DNA of 64,000 nt, from contig CAWGNT010000021.1 of the NCBI GenBank assembly GCA_963824085.1, forward strand, positions 124,001 through 188,000, written 5' to 3'. This stretch comes from JARRNE01 sp963824085. GTDB lineage: Bacteria > Pseudomonadota > Gammaproteobacteria > Chromatiales > Chromatiaceae. Each line of letters opens with the position of its first letter. Position 1 is the stretch's first letter. The translations under genes were made by a program, and so were the position numbers. Positions 35,937-45,570 of this stretch are shown piece by piece. The notes below the pieces were generated by a model. That model searched no databases. It saw only the letters and a program-made list of their open reading frames with translations, and was not told the DNA's origin.

Positions 35937-38768
35937 ATGGATACCATACGCATCCGCGGCGCGCGCACCCACAACCTCAAGAACATCGACCTCGACCTCC
36001 CGCGGGACCGCCTGATCGTGATCACGGGCATCTCGGGGTCGGGCAAGTCGTCTCTCGCCTTCGACACCCTGTATGCGGAGGGCCAGCGCCGGTACGTGGA
36101 ATCGCTCTCCGCGTACGCACGTCAGTTCCTGTCCATCATGGAGAAGCCGGATGTCGACCACATCGAGGGGCTATCGCCGGCAATCTCCATCGAGCAGAAG
36201 ACGACCTCGCACAACCCGCGCTCGACGGTCGGGACGATCACCGAGATCCACGACTACCTGCGTCTTCTCTACGCGCGGGTGGGGCTGCCCCGCTGCCCGC
36301 TCCACGGCGAGCCGCTCGAGGCGCAGACCATCGGTCAGATGGTGGATCAGGTGCTCGCTCTCCCGGAAGGCGCGCGTCTCATGCTGCTTGCCCCTGTGGT
36401 CTCCGAGCGCAAGGGGGAATATCAGCGCCTGCTCGGCGAGCTCCACGCCCAGGGATTCATCCGTGCCCGCATCGACGGCACGACCTGCGAGCTCGACTCC
36501 CCCCCGAACCTCGACTTGAAGCGCAAGCACAGCATCGAGGTCATCGTGGACCGCTTCCGTGTCCGGCCGGACCTGCGCCTCCGGCTGACGGAGTCCTTCG
36601 AGACCGCGCTCAATCTCTCCGACGGCATGGTACGGATTGCCTCGCTCGACGAGCCGACGCGTAAAGAGCTCTTGTTCTCCGCGAGGTTTGCCTGCCCCGT
36701 CTGCGGCTACAGCATCCCCGAGCTCGAGCCCAAGCTCTTCTCCTTCAACAACCCGGCGGGCGCCTGCCCCCAGTGCAGTGGGCTCGGCGTGCAGCAATTC
36801 TTTGATCCCGCAAAGGTGGTGGTCCACCCGGAGGTCAGCCTGGCAGGCGGGGCCGTGAGGGGCTGGGACCGGCGCAATGCGTACTACTTTCAGATCGTCC
36901 GGTCCCTTGGGACGCACTACGGATTCGATGTGGAGACGCCGTGGCGGGACCTGCCTGCGACGATCCGCGAGCTGGTCCTCTATGGAAGCGGCGAGGAGGC
37001 CATCGTCTTCAATCTTCCACACGACCAGGGACCGCCGGCGAGCAGGCGCAAGCCCTTCGAGGGCATCCTCCGCAACATGGAGCGCCGCTATCGGGAGACT
37101 GAATCGACCACCGTGCGGGAGGAGCTGGCCCGCTACATCTCGCACCAGCCCTGCCCGACCTGCAGCGGCTCCCGCCTCAACGAGGCGGCGCGCCATGTCT
37201 TCGTCGGCGAGCGCAACCTCCCTGCCGTCGCGGCACTGCCCATCGGGGATGCGCTGCGCTTCTTCGAGGAGCTCAGGCTGCCGGGCAAACGCGGCGACAT
37301 AGGGACCAAGGTGATTCAGGAAGTCGCACAGCGACTACGCTTCCTGGTGGACGTGGGGCTCGACTATCTGACCCTCGAGCGCAGCGCCGAGACCCTCTCG
37401 GGAGGCGAGGCGCAGCGGATCCGCCTGGCGAGCCAGATCGGGGCCGGGCTGGTCGGGGTCATGTATATCCTGGACGAGCCCTCTATCGGTCTGCATCAGC
37501 GCGATAACGCGCGCTTGCTGCGGACCCTTAGCCAGCTGCGCGACGCCGGCAACACGGTAATCGTGGTGGAGCACGACGCGGAGGCGATCCGCAGCGCGGA
37601 TCGGGTCGTCGACCTCGGCCCGGGCGCTGGCGTCCACGGCGGGGAGGTGCTTGCCGAGGGCACCGCCGAGGAGATTGCCGCTAGCGCGCGCTCCCTGACC
37701 GGGCGCTATCTCTCCGGGGAGCTGCGCATCGAGATACCGAGCCGGCGGGTCCCTCCCGAGCCCGGCCGGGAGCTGCGCATCCTCGGCGCCACCGGCCACA
37801 ACCTGAAAGACATCGACGTTATGATCCCGGTGGGCACCTTCTGCTGCATCACAGGGGTCTCAGGCTCGGGCAAATCCACCCTCGTCAACGACACACTCTA
37901 TCCGGCCGCCGCGAGGGCACTGAACGGCGCGAGCCTGAGCCCTGCGCCGCACCGAGCGACTGAGGGCCTTCGCCATTTCGACAAGGTGGTCGACATCGAC
38001 CAAAGCCCGATCGGACGCACCCCCCGATCCAACCCGGCTACCTACACCGGCCTCTTCAACCCGGTGAGGGAGCTCTTCGCCGCAACGCCCGAGGCCCGCT
38101 CCCGCGGGTATTCGGTTGGCCGCTTCAGCTTCAACGTCGCGGGCGGTCGGTGCGAGGCCTGCAAGGGTGATGGCCTGATCCGGGTAGAGATGCACTTTCT
38201 GCCCGACGTCTACGTCCAATGCGACGTCTGCAAGGGGAGGCGCTATAACCGGGAGACACTCGAGATTCGCTACAAGGGAAAGACGATCGAGCAGGTGCTC
38301 GACCTCACGGCGGAGGATGCGCTGGAATTCTTCTCCGCGGTCCCCGTCATCAAACGCAAGCTCCAGACCCTGATCGATGTCGGCCTGGCTTACATCCGCC
38401 TGGGCCAAAGTGCAACCACCCTATCCGGCGGCGAGGCACAGCGCGTCAAGCTCTCCCGCGAGCTCTCCAAACGCGACACTGGACGCACCCTGTACATCCT
38501 GGACGAGCCGACCACGGGGCTCCACTTTCACGACGTCAAGCACCTGCTCGGTGTATTGCACCGCCTGCGGGATCAGGGCAACACCGTCGTGGTGATCGAG
38601 CACAACCTGGACGTGATCAAGACGGCCGACTGGATCATTGATCTGGGTCCTGAGGGCGGCGATCGCGGCGGGGAAGTCATCGCAGTGGGTACTCCGGCGG
38701 AGGTCGCGGCCGACCCGAGATCCTACACGGGGCGATTCTTACGCCCGTCGCTGGATCGGGGATGGTGA
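35937..38768 (+). CDS. uvrA: Excinuclease ABC subunit UvrA
   Basis: Damage-recognition ATPase of nucleotide excision repair. 943 residues, full length. Two ABC modules are complete: Walker A GISGSGKSSLAF (about 31) and GVSGSGKSTLVN (about 640), signature LSGGEAQRIRLASQIG and LSGGEAQRVKLSRELS, with Walker B DEPSIGLH and DEPTTGLH. Zinc-finger cysteines are visible in the first module (CPVCG ... CPQCSG) and in the second (CEACKG ... CDVCKG). It is divergent from the YajR-like gene and converges with the aspartic protease gene. Confidence 0.98.
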   Translation: MDTIRIRGARTHNLKNIDLDLPRDRLIVITGISGSGKSSLAFDTLYAEGQRRYVESLSAYARQFLSIMEKPDVDHIEGLSPAISIEQKTTSHNPRSTVGTITEIHDYLRLLYARVGLPRCPLHGEPLEAQTIGQMVDQVLALPEGARLMLLAPVVSERKGEYQRLLGELHAQGFIRARIDGTTCELDSPPNLDLKRKHSIEVIVDRFRVRPDLRLRLTESFETALNLSDGMVRIASLDEPTRKELLFSARFACPVCGYSIPELEPKLFSFNNPAGACPQCSGLGVQQFFDPAKVVVHPEVSLAGGAVRGWDRRNAYYFQIVRSLGTHYGFDVETPWRDLPATIRELVLYGSGEEAIVFNLPHDQGPPASRRKPFEGILRNMERRYRETESTTVREELARYISHQPCPTCSGSRLNEAARHVFVGERNLPAVAALPIGDALRFFEELRLPGKRGDIGTKVIQEVAQRLRFLVDVGLDYLTLERSAETLSGGEAQRIRLASQIGAGLVGVMYILDEPSIGLHQRDNARLLRTLSQLRDAGNTVIVVEHDAEAIRSADRVVDLGPGAGVHGGEVLAEGTAEEIAASARSLTGRYLSGELRIEIPSRRVPPEPGRELRILGATGHNLKDIDVMIPVGTFCCITGVSGSGKSTLVNDTLYPAAARALNGASLSPAPHRATEGLRHFDKVVDIDQSPIGRTPRSNPATYTGLFNPVRELFAATPEARSRGYSVGRFSFNVAGGRCEACKGDGLIRVEMHFLPDVYVQCDVCKGRRYNRETLEIRYKGKTIEQVLDLTAEDALEFFSAVPVIKRKLQTLIDVGLAYIRLGQSATTLSGGEAQRVKLSRELSKRDTGRTLYILDEPTTGLHFHDVKHLLGVLHRLRDQGNTVVVIEHNLDVIKTADWIIDLGPEGGDRGGEVIAVGTPAEVAADPRSYTGRFLRPSLDRGW

Positions 38769-38850
38769 CCGCCGCTCGTCTCGCCCCCAGGCAAAGTCGG
38801 CACTCAAATCGAGTCGACTCACGCTCCCGCAAGGGGAGCTGCCCCGATTC

Positions 38851-39615
38851 CTACTTTCGGTTAAGCGTAAGCCGTCCCTGCTCGTCGTCGATAGTCATCC
38901 GATAGCGTCCCAGCACGCTCATGCCGAGCAGCGCATTCTCCCCAAGCTTCGCGTCATCGACGAAGGCGGCCGTCACCCCGGGAATGCGCGTATCTCCCAG
39001 CCACAGGGCCGGAAGGGTCCCGATGCGGGCCGAGATCTTGCCGTTCGCAGTCTGCATCTCCCTCTCCTGCATGTCCTTTGCCGCGAGTCCCAACCCAGCA
39101 AGCGAGCTGGTGGGGAGGACCACGAAATCCGCTCCCGTGTCCACCACAAGAGTGCGCTCGACGCGCTGGCCGTTCTTTCCCTCCAGGGATGCCTGCACCG
39201 CATGAGACGTACCACGGCGAACGGTCTGAACAACGACGTCGTCGTCCGCCTCGCCGGTCGTATCCCCTTCGGGCGCCGGAACGGCCGCGACAGGCGGCGC
39301 CTCGACCGGCACCTTTGGTCCAAGGATGATCACCCGCTCGACACCGCCAGAGGGGCTTTGCACAATGACGCTGTTGAACTTGCTCAGCAGCTGCCGAAGG
39401 CGCGGATAGAGCTCTTCGGTATCGGCCCTGCCCATCGCCTCCTGCGTGTGCTGGACTCCGGTAACCGTGAAGCCGTTCGCCGTCGCGAGCCGCTCCAGCT
39501 CCTCGGCGAGCTCGACCTGCGCCGCCACCGCAGTGGACAGCCAGAGGGCGGCAGTGCTCGACAGAAGGGCCGAAGCGCCCGCCGCGGCAAGGGATCGACG
39601 GAGGCATTTGATCAT
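38851..39615 (-). CDS. Exported retropepsin-like aspartic protease (clan AA)
   Basis: A 254-residue predicted periplasmic or membrane-tethered protein. The start is ATG 39615 (MIKCLRRSLAAAGASALLSS); the frame upstream is rejected as non-coding. A signal peptide (about 9-31, AVAA-Q) precedes a small helical region (to about 80) and a proline/acid-rich linker. The C-terminal retropepsin domain has the active-site DTGADFVVLPTS (about 167-178) and the second conserved block LLGMSVLGRYRMTIDD near the end. Single DTG per chain implies dimerisation. Physiological substrate unknown. It converges with uvrA. Confidence 0.85.
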   Translation of the reverse strand: MIKCLRRSLAAAGASALLSSTAALWLSTAVAAQVELAEELERLATANGFTVTGVQHTQEAMGRADTEELYPRLRQLLSKFNSVIVQSPSGGVERVIILGPKVPVEAPPVAAVPAPEGDTTGEADDDVVVQTVRRGTSHAVQASLEGKNGQRVERTLVVDTGADFVVLPTSSLAGLGLAAKDMQEREMQTANGKISARIGTLPALWLGDTRIPGVTAAFVDDAKLGENALLGMSVLGRYRMTIDDEQGRLTLNRK

Positions 39616-40335
39616 GCTCGCGCCAAGGGAACGACCGTGCAGCTGGTTGGAGTGAGCGTACCAGCTACATGCTCCGGCGACCAGGGTCGGCGACGCGTCG
39701 CACAGATGCGGGACAGGCGCCGGGGTCTGCTGACCCGTGCGCGACGGGACGCCAGTCGAATGGGTCGGCGACTCATGGCCCGGCATCCCCGACGCACGGA
39801 CAGTGAGAAGACAGAAATGACCATATTGAAGCCGAGAACGTGGTATAAAAACGCCCGCTCGCGGGGGCAGCCGAGCACGATTGATAGCCTGACTTCGTAG
39901 GGAGTGGTTACAAGGCGATTTCGGGGCTCTTGCCCTAGCAGTCGCCGGCGCCGCCTCTAGAGCTGCCGCTCGTTCCCCGTCATCACAGACAAACGCCTTG
40001 TGGGGGAAGCGCTTAAGAGATCCATCCTGGATGTCTCGGTGCACAGTATCCGAACGGCGTGGTTCCCGGATGCCTTCATTCGCAGGGCCTTGCAGGTGCT
40101 GCACATGGAGGCGCGTCCAGCCCCGTAGGAGACGCTGATTCGATGAGCGTCTCCTGAGGTCCGTAGCCGGTTGATTCCCGCGTGCACGGCTTCATGGGAG
40201 ATGGCGGCATTGTGACCGTCCCCCTCCTCGCGGACTCAATGACCAGCCTCAACGCCATCTTCTAGCTTGTCCACCCGTCATGCGATCGCTATTTCTATTC
40301 CGAGCTCGCCCGACTTTTTCGCTTCTGGACCAGAT
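39616..40335. other. Long intergenic region upstream of nhaD, with hairpin and a possible small frame
   Basis: About 700 bp separate the protease and nhaD starts. At 40127-40155 a perfect 10-bp stem (AGGAGACGCT / AGCGTCTCCT, 9-nt loop) is present without a following T-run. An uninterrupted plus-strand frame from about 39961 to the TAG at 40126-40128 (possible GTG start 40000) encodes a peptide of about 42-55 residues containing SVHSIRTAWFPDAFIRRALQ. It may be a decayed gene. Otherwise nothing recognisable. Confidence 0.45.
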
Positions 40336-40477
40336 GGGACGGGCCGCTCCCGCGGGAGGCGTCGGCAGCGGGGAGGCTGCCGTCAAGTCTAAATGGGCGT
40401 GTTCATGGCGTTCCCCGGCGGGAGCGGCCCGTCCCCGAAAAACGAAATACCCGTATTGGCAGGGTGTATTTCCGATC
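40336..40477 (+). promoter_or_regulatory. Highly structured 5' leader of nhaD, candidate cis-regulatory RNA
   Basis: A perfect 18-bp inverted repeat (40336-40353 with 40418-40435) closes a 64-nt loop that itself holds a 7-bp hairpin, CGGCAGC / GCTGCCG (40363-40369 with 40376-40382). A short GGGA/TCCC pairing (40354-40357 with 40412-40415) would make a compact multi-stem fold. Directly after comes a second hairpin, GAAATAC / GTATTTC (40444-40450 with 40466-40472), which encloses the AGGG ribosome-binding site and ends 5 nt before the ATG at 40478. This is the layout of an aptamer plus translational switch. Cation-sensing riboswitches (nhaA-I/nhaA-II Li+/Na+ classes) are known before Na+/H+ antiporter genes. 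I cannot say whether this is one of them. Confidence 0.65.
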
Positions 40478-41854
40478 ATGGCGTGGGCTCTCTGCTCGCC
40501 CGCAACCGCCTGGGCAACCGATTCGACCGAACGGCTGAACCTCACCGCGCATCCCGTCGGCACGGCTGCGTTGATTGTCTTCGCGCTCGCCTACCTGCTC
40601 GTGATGGCCGAAGAGTTTCTTCACCTGCGCAAATCCAAGCCGGTAATAATTGGCGCCGGCGTGATCTGGGCCATGATCGCCTACGTCTACTCCGCCCACG
40701 ACCTCGGAGCCGTGGCCGAGCAAGCAGTGCGGCACAATCTGCTCGAGTACGCGGAGCTGATGTTGTTCCTGCTCGTGGCGATGACCTATATCAACGCCCT
40801 CCAGGAGCGGCGTGTATTCGACGCGCTGAAGGCATGGCTGATCCGCAGCGGCTTCGGCTTCCGCGCCCTGTTCTGGACGACCGGCATTCTCGCCTTCGTG
40901 ATCTCGCCCGTTGCCGACAACCTCACGACCGCCCTGCTGATGTGCGCCGTGGTGCTCGCCGTCGGCGGTAACAATACCCGGTTCGTAACGCTCGCCTGCA
41001 TCAATATCGTTGTGGGGGCAAATGCCGGCGGCGCGTTCAGCCCGTTCGGCGATATCACCACCCTAATGGTTTGGCAGAAGGGCATCGTCGATTTCTTCGG
41101 CTTTTTTCAGCTGTTCGTGCCCTCGGTGGTCAACTTTCTGGTACCGGCGCTTCTGATGCATCTCGCAGTTCCAAACCTCAAGCCGGAGGCCTCGTCGATC
41201 ATCGTACCCATGAAGCGCGGCGCGCGGCGCATCATGGTCCTGTTCCTGCTCACCATCGCGACCGCCGTGAGCTTCCACCACTTCCTCCACCTTCCGCCCG
41301 TACTGGGGATGCTAACCGGCCTGGGTTACCTGCAGTTTTTCGGGTTCTATCTCCGCATGAGTCACCACCGTTGGAAGGAAGCGAACCAAGAGCTCGCTGA
41401 AACGATGGGTGACGTGGTGCCTTTCGATGTCTTCAATAAGGTGGCCCGCGCGGAGTGGGATACCCTGCTGTTCTTCTACGGCGTGGTCCTTTGCGTCGGC
41501 GGGCTTGGGTTTCTCGGCTACCTCGCCATGGCCTCGCAGGTGATGTATGCACAGTGGGGGCCTACCGAGGCCAACGTGGCTGTCGGTCTGATATCAGCGA
41601 TCGTGGACAACATCCCCGTGATGTTTGCGGTCCTGACCATGGAGCCGGACATGTCACGAGCCCAGTGGCTGCTGGTAACCTTGACCGCTGGCGTGGGGGG
41701 CTCGCTGCTGTCCATCGGCTCCGCCGCCGGAGTGGCCCTGATGGGTCAGGCTCGGGGCAAGTACACCTTCTTCGGCCACCTCAAGTGGACCCCCGCCATC
41801 GCACTTGGCTACGCCGCCAGCATCCTCGCACACCTGTGGATCAGCGGCGGATGA
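40478..41854 (+). CDS. nhaD: Na+/H+ antiporter NhaD
   Basis: Inner-membrane sodium(lithium)/proton antiporter for salt and alkaline-pH homeostasis, 458 residues from ATG 40478. The frame is open for 66 codons more, but that part lies in the structured leader and has no membrane-protein character. A short exported N-terminus (MAWALCSPATAWA) precedes about twelve membrane segments. Conserved polar membrane motifs SPVADNLTTALL, GANAGGAFSPFGDITTLMVW and SAIVDNIPVMFA are characteristic of NhaD and the ion-transporter superfamily. Translation is probably controlled by the hairpin covering the ribosome-binding site. It converges with tsaC, 21 bp apart. Confidence 0.93.
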   Translation: MAWALCSPATAWATDSTERLNLTAHPVGTAALIVFALAYLLVMAEEFLHLRKSKPVIIGAGVIWAMIAYVYSAHDLGAVAEQAVRHNLLEYAELMLFLLVAMTYINALQERRVFDALKAWLIRSGFGFRALFWTTGILAFVISPVADNLTTALLMCAVVLAVGGNNTRFVTLACINIVVGANAGGAFSPFGDITTLMVWQKGIVDFFGFFQLFVPSVVNFLVPALLMHLAVPNLKPEASSIIVPMKRGARRIMVLFLLTIATAVSFHHFLHLPPVLGMLTGLGYLQFFGFYLRMSHHRWKEANQELAETMGDVVPFDVFNKVARAEWDTLLFFYGVVLCVGGLGFLGYLAMASQVMYAQWGPTEANVAVGLISAIVDNIPVMFAVLTMEPDMSRAQWLLVTLTAGVGGSLLSIGSAAGVALMGQARGKYTFFGHLKWTPAIALGYAASILAHLWISGG

Positions 41855-41875
41855 GAGCTGTGGCGACCCCCCGCC

Positions 41876-42442
41876 TCAGGGTCGAATCACCGCACCAGTG
41901 GCCCCATCCCGGATGGTGGATGGCCGGCTGCGTCCTCCGCACAGCCCGTTCAGAACAAGATCCACTGCCATTTCGAGGTGCAGCCGAGCTCCAAGGGCCG
42001 TGCGCGCTGGAGACTGGCCCTCTCGATTTGCGCTCGTCGACACCAATGGGCCACCCCAGGCCCGGCAAAGGGCTCGGGCAACGGGATGCGCCGTCACCCT
42101 TACCGCGATCGTGGGACGCGATCCGGTAAGCCAGCGTGGTGTGCTAGGCCGTGCCGGAAACAGCCAGGTGATGGGACCCGGCCAGGTCGCGAGGACCTCC
42201 GCCATGCGGTCGGTATCAAGCGGCTCGACGAAGGGCTCGAGCTGCTCGAAGTCGGCCGCGATCAGGATCAGCCCCTTGCGCTCCGAGCGCCGTTTGACTG
42301 CGAGGAGGCGGTGGACCGCGGTTTCCGTCCAGGGGTTGCAGCCGAGACCGTACACCGCCTCCGTCGGATAGGCGACGAGACCGCCGGCAGCCAGGCAGCG
42401 CACCGCAAGCCGCAGCTTGTGCTGGTGGATGACTGCAACCAA
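41876..42442 (-). CDS. tsaC: Threonylcarbamoyl-AMP synthase TsaC (Sua5/YrdC family)
   Basis: Makes threonylcarbamoyl-AMP for the t6A modification of tRNAs. I place the start at TTG 42442, 7 bp after the purE stop, with GGATAAG as ribosome-binding site; this gives 188 residues, close to the usual 190. The longer frame overlaps purE and reads as shadow. LVAYPTEAVYGLGC (about 20-33), KRRSERKGLILI and STSANREGQSPA are the family's conserved nucleotide and substrate contacts. TsaC is often found near dprA, smg and topA in gammaproteobacteria, which fits. The start codon is the only doubt. Confidence 0.92.
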   Translation of the reverse strand: MVAVIHQHKLRLAVRCLAAGGLVAYPTEAVYGLGCNPWTETAVHRLLAVKRRSERKGLILIAADFEQLEPFVEPLDTDRMAEVLATWPGPITWLFPARPSTPRWLTGSRPTIAVRVTAHPVARALCRAWGGPLVSTSANREGQSPARTALGARLHLEMAVDLVLNGLCGGRSRPSTIRDGATGAVIRP

Positions 42443-42449
42443 TGCGGTC

Positions 42450-42956
42450 TTATCCGGAGCGCGTGCGCTGCAGTTCCGAGTCCGCGACCTGGACGGCGCG
42501 CGCATTCTCTTCGCGCTCGCGGCGCAGGCGGGCAGCCAGCTCATCATCGCACAGCGCCAACACCTGGGCCGCGAGGTAACCCGCGTTTCTCGCCCCGACC
42601 TTTCCGATGGCCACCGTCGCCACAGGGATTCCGCCGGGCATCTGGACCGTGGACAGGAGCGAGTCCACGCCCTGCAGCGGCCCGGCGTCGAGGGGCACGC
42701 CGATAACCGGCTTTAGGGTCAAACCCGCGACCGTACCGGCCAGATGGGCCGCCAGCCCAGCAGCCGCGATAAAGACCGCGCACCCGCGTTCATCCGCATC
42801 CTTCACATATACGTGGGTGGCCGCGGGCGTGCGATGCGCGGAGGTGATCTTCACCTCATGGGGAACCACCAGCTTTGCCAACACATCGAGGGTAGCCTGC
42901 ATGACCGGGAGGTCTGAGTCAGACCCCATCAGAACGGCAACGAAGGGCGTGCGCAT
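42450..42956 (-). CDS. purE: N5-carboxyaminoimidazole ribonucleotide mutase PurE
   Basis: De novo purine synthesis: moves the carboxyl group of N5-CAIR to give CAIR. 168 residues, class I PurE. GSDSDLPVMQ (about 11-20), the catalytic histidine in SAHRTP (about 39-44) and AGLAAHLAGTVAG are intact. It lies between topA and tsaC on the same strand. The partner purK is not next to it. Confidence 0.96.
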   Translation of the reverse strand: MRTPFVAVLMGSDSDLPVMQATLDVLAKLVVPHEVKITSAHRTPAATHVYVKDADERGCAVFIAAAGLAAHLAGTVAGLTLKPVIGVPLDAGPLQGVDSLLSTVQMPGGIPVATVAIGKVGARNAGYLAAQVLALCDDELAARLRREREENARAVQVADSELQRTRSG

Positions 42957-42985
42957 GTCGGCCCTCTCCCGTGGCGTCCGCCGTG

Positions 42986-45295
42986 TCAGGACACGGCTTG
43001 CTTGCGCTCAGTCGTTTCATCGACCGGAGCGCTGTAGCTGCACGCCTTCTGCGGGCAGACCTTCTGGCCACCTCCCCCTTTGGTCGCCTTGACCGTAAGA
43101 ATCGGCCAGCCGCACTGCGGGCAAGGCTCGGCGATCGGCTCGTTCCAGACGGCATAGTCGCACTCGGGATAGGTGGAGCAGGAGAAAAAGATCTTGCCCC
43201 GGCGGGACTGCTTCTTGAGCAGCGAACCGCGATGGCACTTGGGGCACACCACCCCGGTGTCTACCGGCCGCTCCAAGGGCTCAATGAAGCGGCACTTGGG
43301 GTAGGCGCCGCAACCGATGAATTTGCCGTACTTGCCCCGTTTGACATGGAGCTCCGACCCGCATTGCGGGCAGCTGCGGCCCTCGACGACCTCTGCCGCA
43401 GGCTGCTCCTCCTCCTTCTTCGCGACAAGGTCGCGAGTGTAGTCACATTCCGGATATCGCGTGCAGCCGATAAAGCGGCCGTGGCGCCCCAGCCGAATCG
43501 CAAGTGGCGCACCGCATTGGGGGCAAGCCTCTTCGATGACCTCTTGCGTGACATCGCTGCGCTTGACGTGCTCCTGGGTGTGATCGACACGGTCCTTGAA
43601 CGGCTTCCAAAACTGCTCCAGCAGGGGAATCCAGTCTTCCTCCCCGCGGGAGACCGCATCAAGCTCGTCCTCTAGCTTGGCGGTGAAGTCATAGTCGACG
43701 TACGGGGTAAAGTACTCGGTGAGAAACCTGTTGACGATGCGTCCCACGTCGCTGGGAAAGAACCGCTTTTTCTCCAACTGGACGTATTCGCGCTCCTGCA
43801 GGGTGGAGATGATCGCGGCGTACGTCGAGGGGCGGCCGATCCCGTATTCCTCCAGCGCCTTGACCAGAGAAGCCTCGGTGTATCGGGGCGGCGGCTCCGT
43901 GAAGTGCTGCTCTGGGCGAATAGCCAGCAAGTCCACGAGCTCCCCCTCCGTCAGCGGCGGCAACATGCGCTCCTCGTTATCGTCCGCGCCGGCGGGGTCA
44001 TCCCGTCCCTCCAGATAGACGCGCATGAACCCCGGCTCCGCAACCGTCGAGCCGGTCGCACGAAACAGATTGCCCGCTCCCGCGCTCAGGTCAACCGCGA
44101 CCATGTTGATCAGGGCGTGAGCCATCTGGCACGCGAGGGCGCGCTTCCAGACAAGCTCGTAGAGCCGGTACTGGTCGCCGCTCATGTGAGCCTTCAAGTC
44201 CTGGGGGACACGGCGAATCGAGGTAGGCCGGATAGCCTCGTGGGCCTCCTGGGCGTTCTTCGCCTTCGTTTTGTAAACGCGCGGTTGAGGCGGCAGGTAA
44301 TCCTTGCCGTAGCGCTCGGCGACGAATCCACGGATCTCGGTCACCGCCTCTTGCGCGAGGTTCGTCGAGTCCGTGCGCATGTAAGTGATCAGGCCGACGG
44401 CACCGCCGCCCACGTCAACGCCCTCGTACAGCTGCTGCGCCACGCGCATGGTGCGCTGCGCGGTGAAGCCGAGCTTGCGCGCCGCCTCCTGTTGCAGGGT
44501 CGAGGTGATGAAGGGCGGGGCGGGGTGGCGCTTGCGCTGCTTGCGCTCGACCTTTTCCACCCGCAGCTTGCCATTGGCTGCCCGGGTCAACGCCTGCTCG
44601 ATCTCCCGGGCGCGCTCCTCGTCCCGGATACTGAACTGACTGAGCTTCTCGCCCCCGAATCCCGTCAGACGCGCCTCGAACGGCTTCTCCTCCTTCGCCG
44701 CGTCCGCGCTCACCGTCCAGTACTCCTGGACCTGGAACGCCTCGATCTCGAGCTCCCGCTCCACTATTAGCCGCAGGGCGGGGCTCTGCACGCGGCCGGC
44801 GGACAGCCCTCGACGGACCTTCTTCCACAAAAGAGGAGAGAGATTGAAGCCCACCAGATAATCGAGAGCCCGCCGCGCCTGTTGTGCATTCACCAGATCC
44901 ACGGATAACCCCCGTGGGTGGGCGACCGCGTCCTGTACGGCACGCTTCGTGATTTCGTTGAAGACAACCCGGTGGACGGGCTTGCTCCCAAGCTGGCGTC
45001 GGTTCCTCAACAGCTCGTAGAGGTGCCACGAGATGGCTTCCCCTTCGCGGTCCGGATCGGTGGCCAGATAGAGGGCGTCGGCCTGCTTGAGCTTCTTTGC
45101 GATTGCCTGGACATGACGCTCGTTGCGGTCGATTACCTGGTACTGCATCGCAAATCCGTGATCCGGATCGACGGCGCCCTCCTTGGGCACGAGGTCACGC
45201 ACGTGCCCGTAGGAGGCGACGACGTCGAAGTCGGCTCCCAGATATTTCTGTATGGTTTTCGCCTTTGCTGGCGACTCGACAACGACCAAGTTCAT
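42986..45295 (-). CDS. topA: DNA topoisomerase I
   Basis: Type IA enzyme that relaxes negative supercoils. 769 residues. TOPRIM domain at the N-terminus (VVVESPAKAKTIQKYLG; acidic DPDREGEAISWHL about 63-75). The catalytic tyrosine lies in GLITYMRTDSTNLA (about 305). Four cysteine zinc modules follow from about 570 to 760 (CPQCGAPL, CPQCGSEL, CPKCHRGS, CPQCGWPI), the last adapted. The ATG at 45295 has only a weak ribosome-binding sequence. A 275-bp gap upstream holds its likely promoter and no gene. Confidence 0.97.
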   Translation of the reverse strand: MNLVVVESPAKAKTIQKYLGADFDVVASYGHVRDLVPKEGAVDPDHGFAMQYQVIDRNERHVQAIAKKLKQADALYLATDPDREGEAISWHLYELLRNRRQLGSKPVHRVVFNEITKRAVQDAVAHPRGLSVDLVNAQQARRALDYLVGFNLSPLLWKKVRRGLSAGRVQSPALRLIVERELEIEAFQVQEYWTVSADAAKEEKPFEARLTGFGGEKLSQFSIRDEERAREIEQALTRAANGKLRVEKVERKQRKRHPAPPFITSTLQQEAARKLGFTAQRTMRVAQQLYEGVDVGGGAVGLITYMRTDSTNLAQEAVTEIRGFVAERYGKDYLPPQPRVYKTKAKNAQEAHEAIRPTSIRRVPQDLKAHMSGDQYRLYELVWKRALACQMAHALINMVAVDLSAGAGNLFRATGSTVAEPGFMRVYLEGRDDPAGADDNEERMLPPLTEGELVDLLAIRPEQHFTEPPPRYTEASLVKALEEYGIGRPSTYAAIISTLQEREYVQLEKKRFFPSDVGRIVNRFLTEYFTPYVDYDFTAKLEDELDAVSRGEEDWIPLLEQFWKPFKDRVDHTQEHVKRSDVTQEVIEEACPQCGAPLAIRLGRHGRFIGCTRYPECDYTRDLVAKKEEEQPAAEVVEGRSCPQCGSELHVKRGKYGKFIGCGAYPKCRFIEPLERPVDTGVVCPKCHRGSLLKKQSRRGKIFFSCSTYPECDYAVWNEPIAEPCPQCGWPILTVKATKGGGGQKVCPQKACSYSAPVDETTERKQAVS

Positions 45296-45570
45296 GCGTG
45301 TACTTTAATACGAGGGGTCTAGACCGACACCAAGGACATCCGCCTCTCCAACTCACACGAGCCGGACAAACGAAACCCTGCATCCCCTTCAGTTGCGGCG
45401 CGCGACGGGAATTCAAATGTGGCCCGAAGGATGCGGCTGGTCACCGACCAGACAGGTGCTCGCCCCAGCGAAGGGCGCCTAGCAATACCGATTCGCCGGC
45501 GCGGCGTCAAGGGCGGGGCGGTAACCGACCGGACTTCGGCACCCCGAGCTGGAAATGCGCGGGACCGCCG

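Noticed and set aside
39848..39870. GC hairpin followed by T-run on the minus strand near 39855
   Set aside because: Stem is only about 4 bp with mismatches; not a convincing terminator.
38638..39900. 420-residue plus-strand frame across the uvrA end and protease gene
   Set aside because: Antisense shadow; no family resemblance.
39616..40104. In-frame N-terminal extension of the retropepsin-like gene
   Set aside because: No protein character; a signal peptide starts cleanly at 39615.
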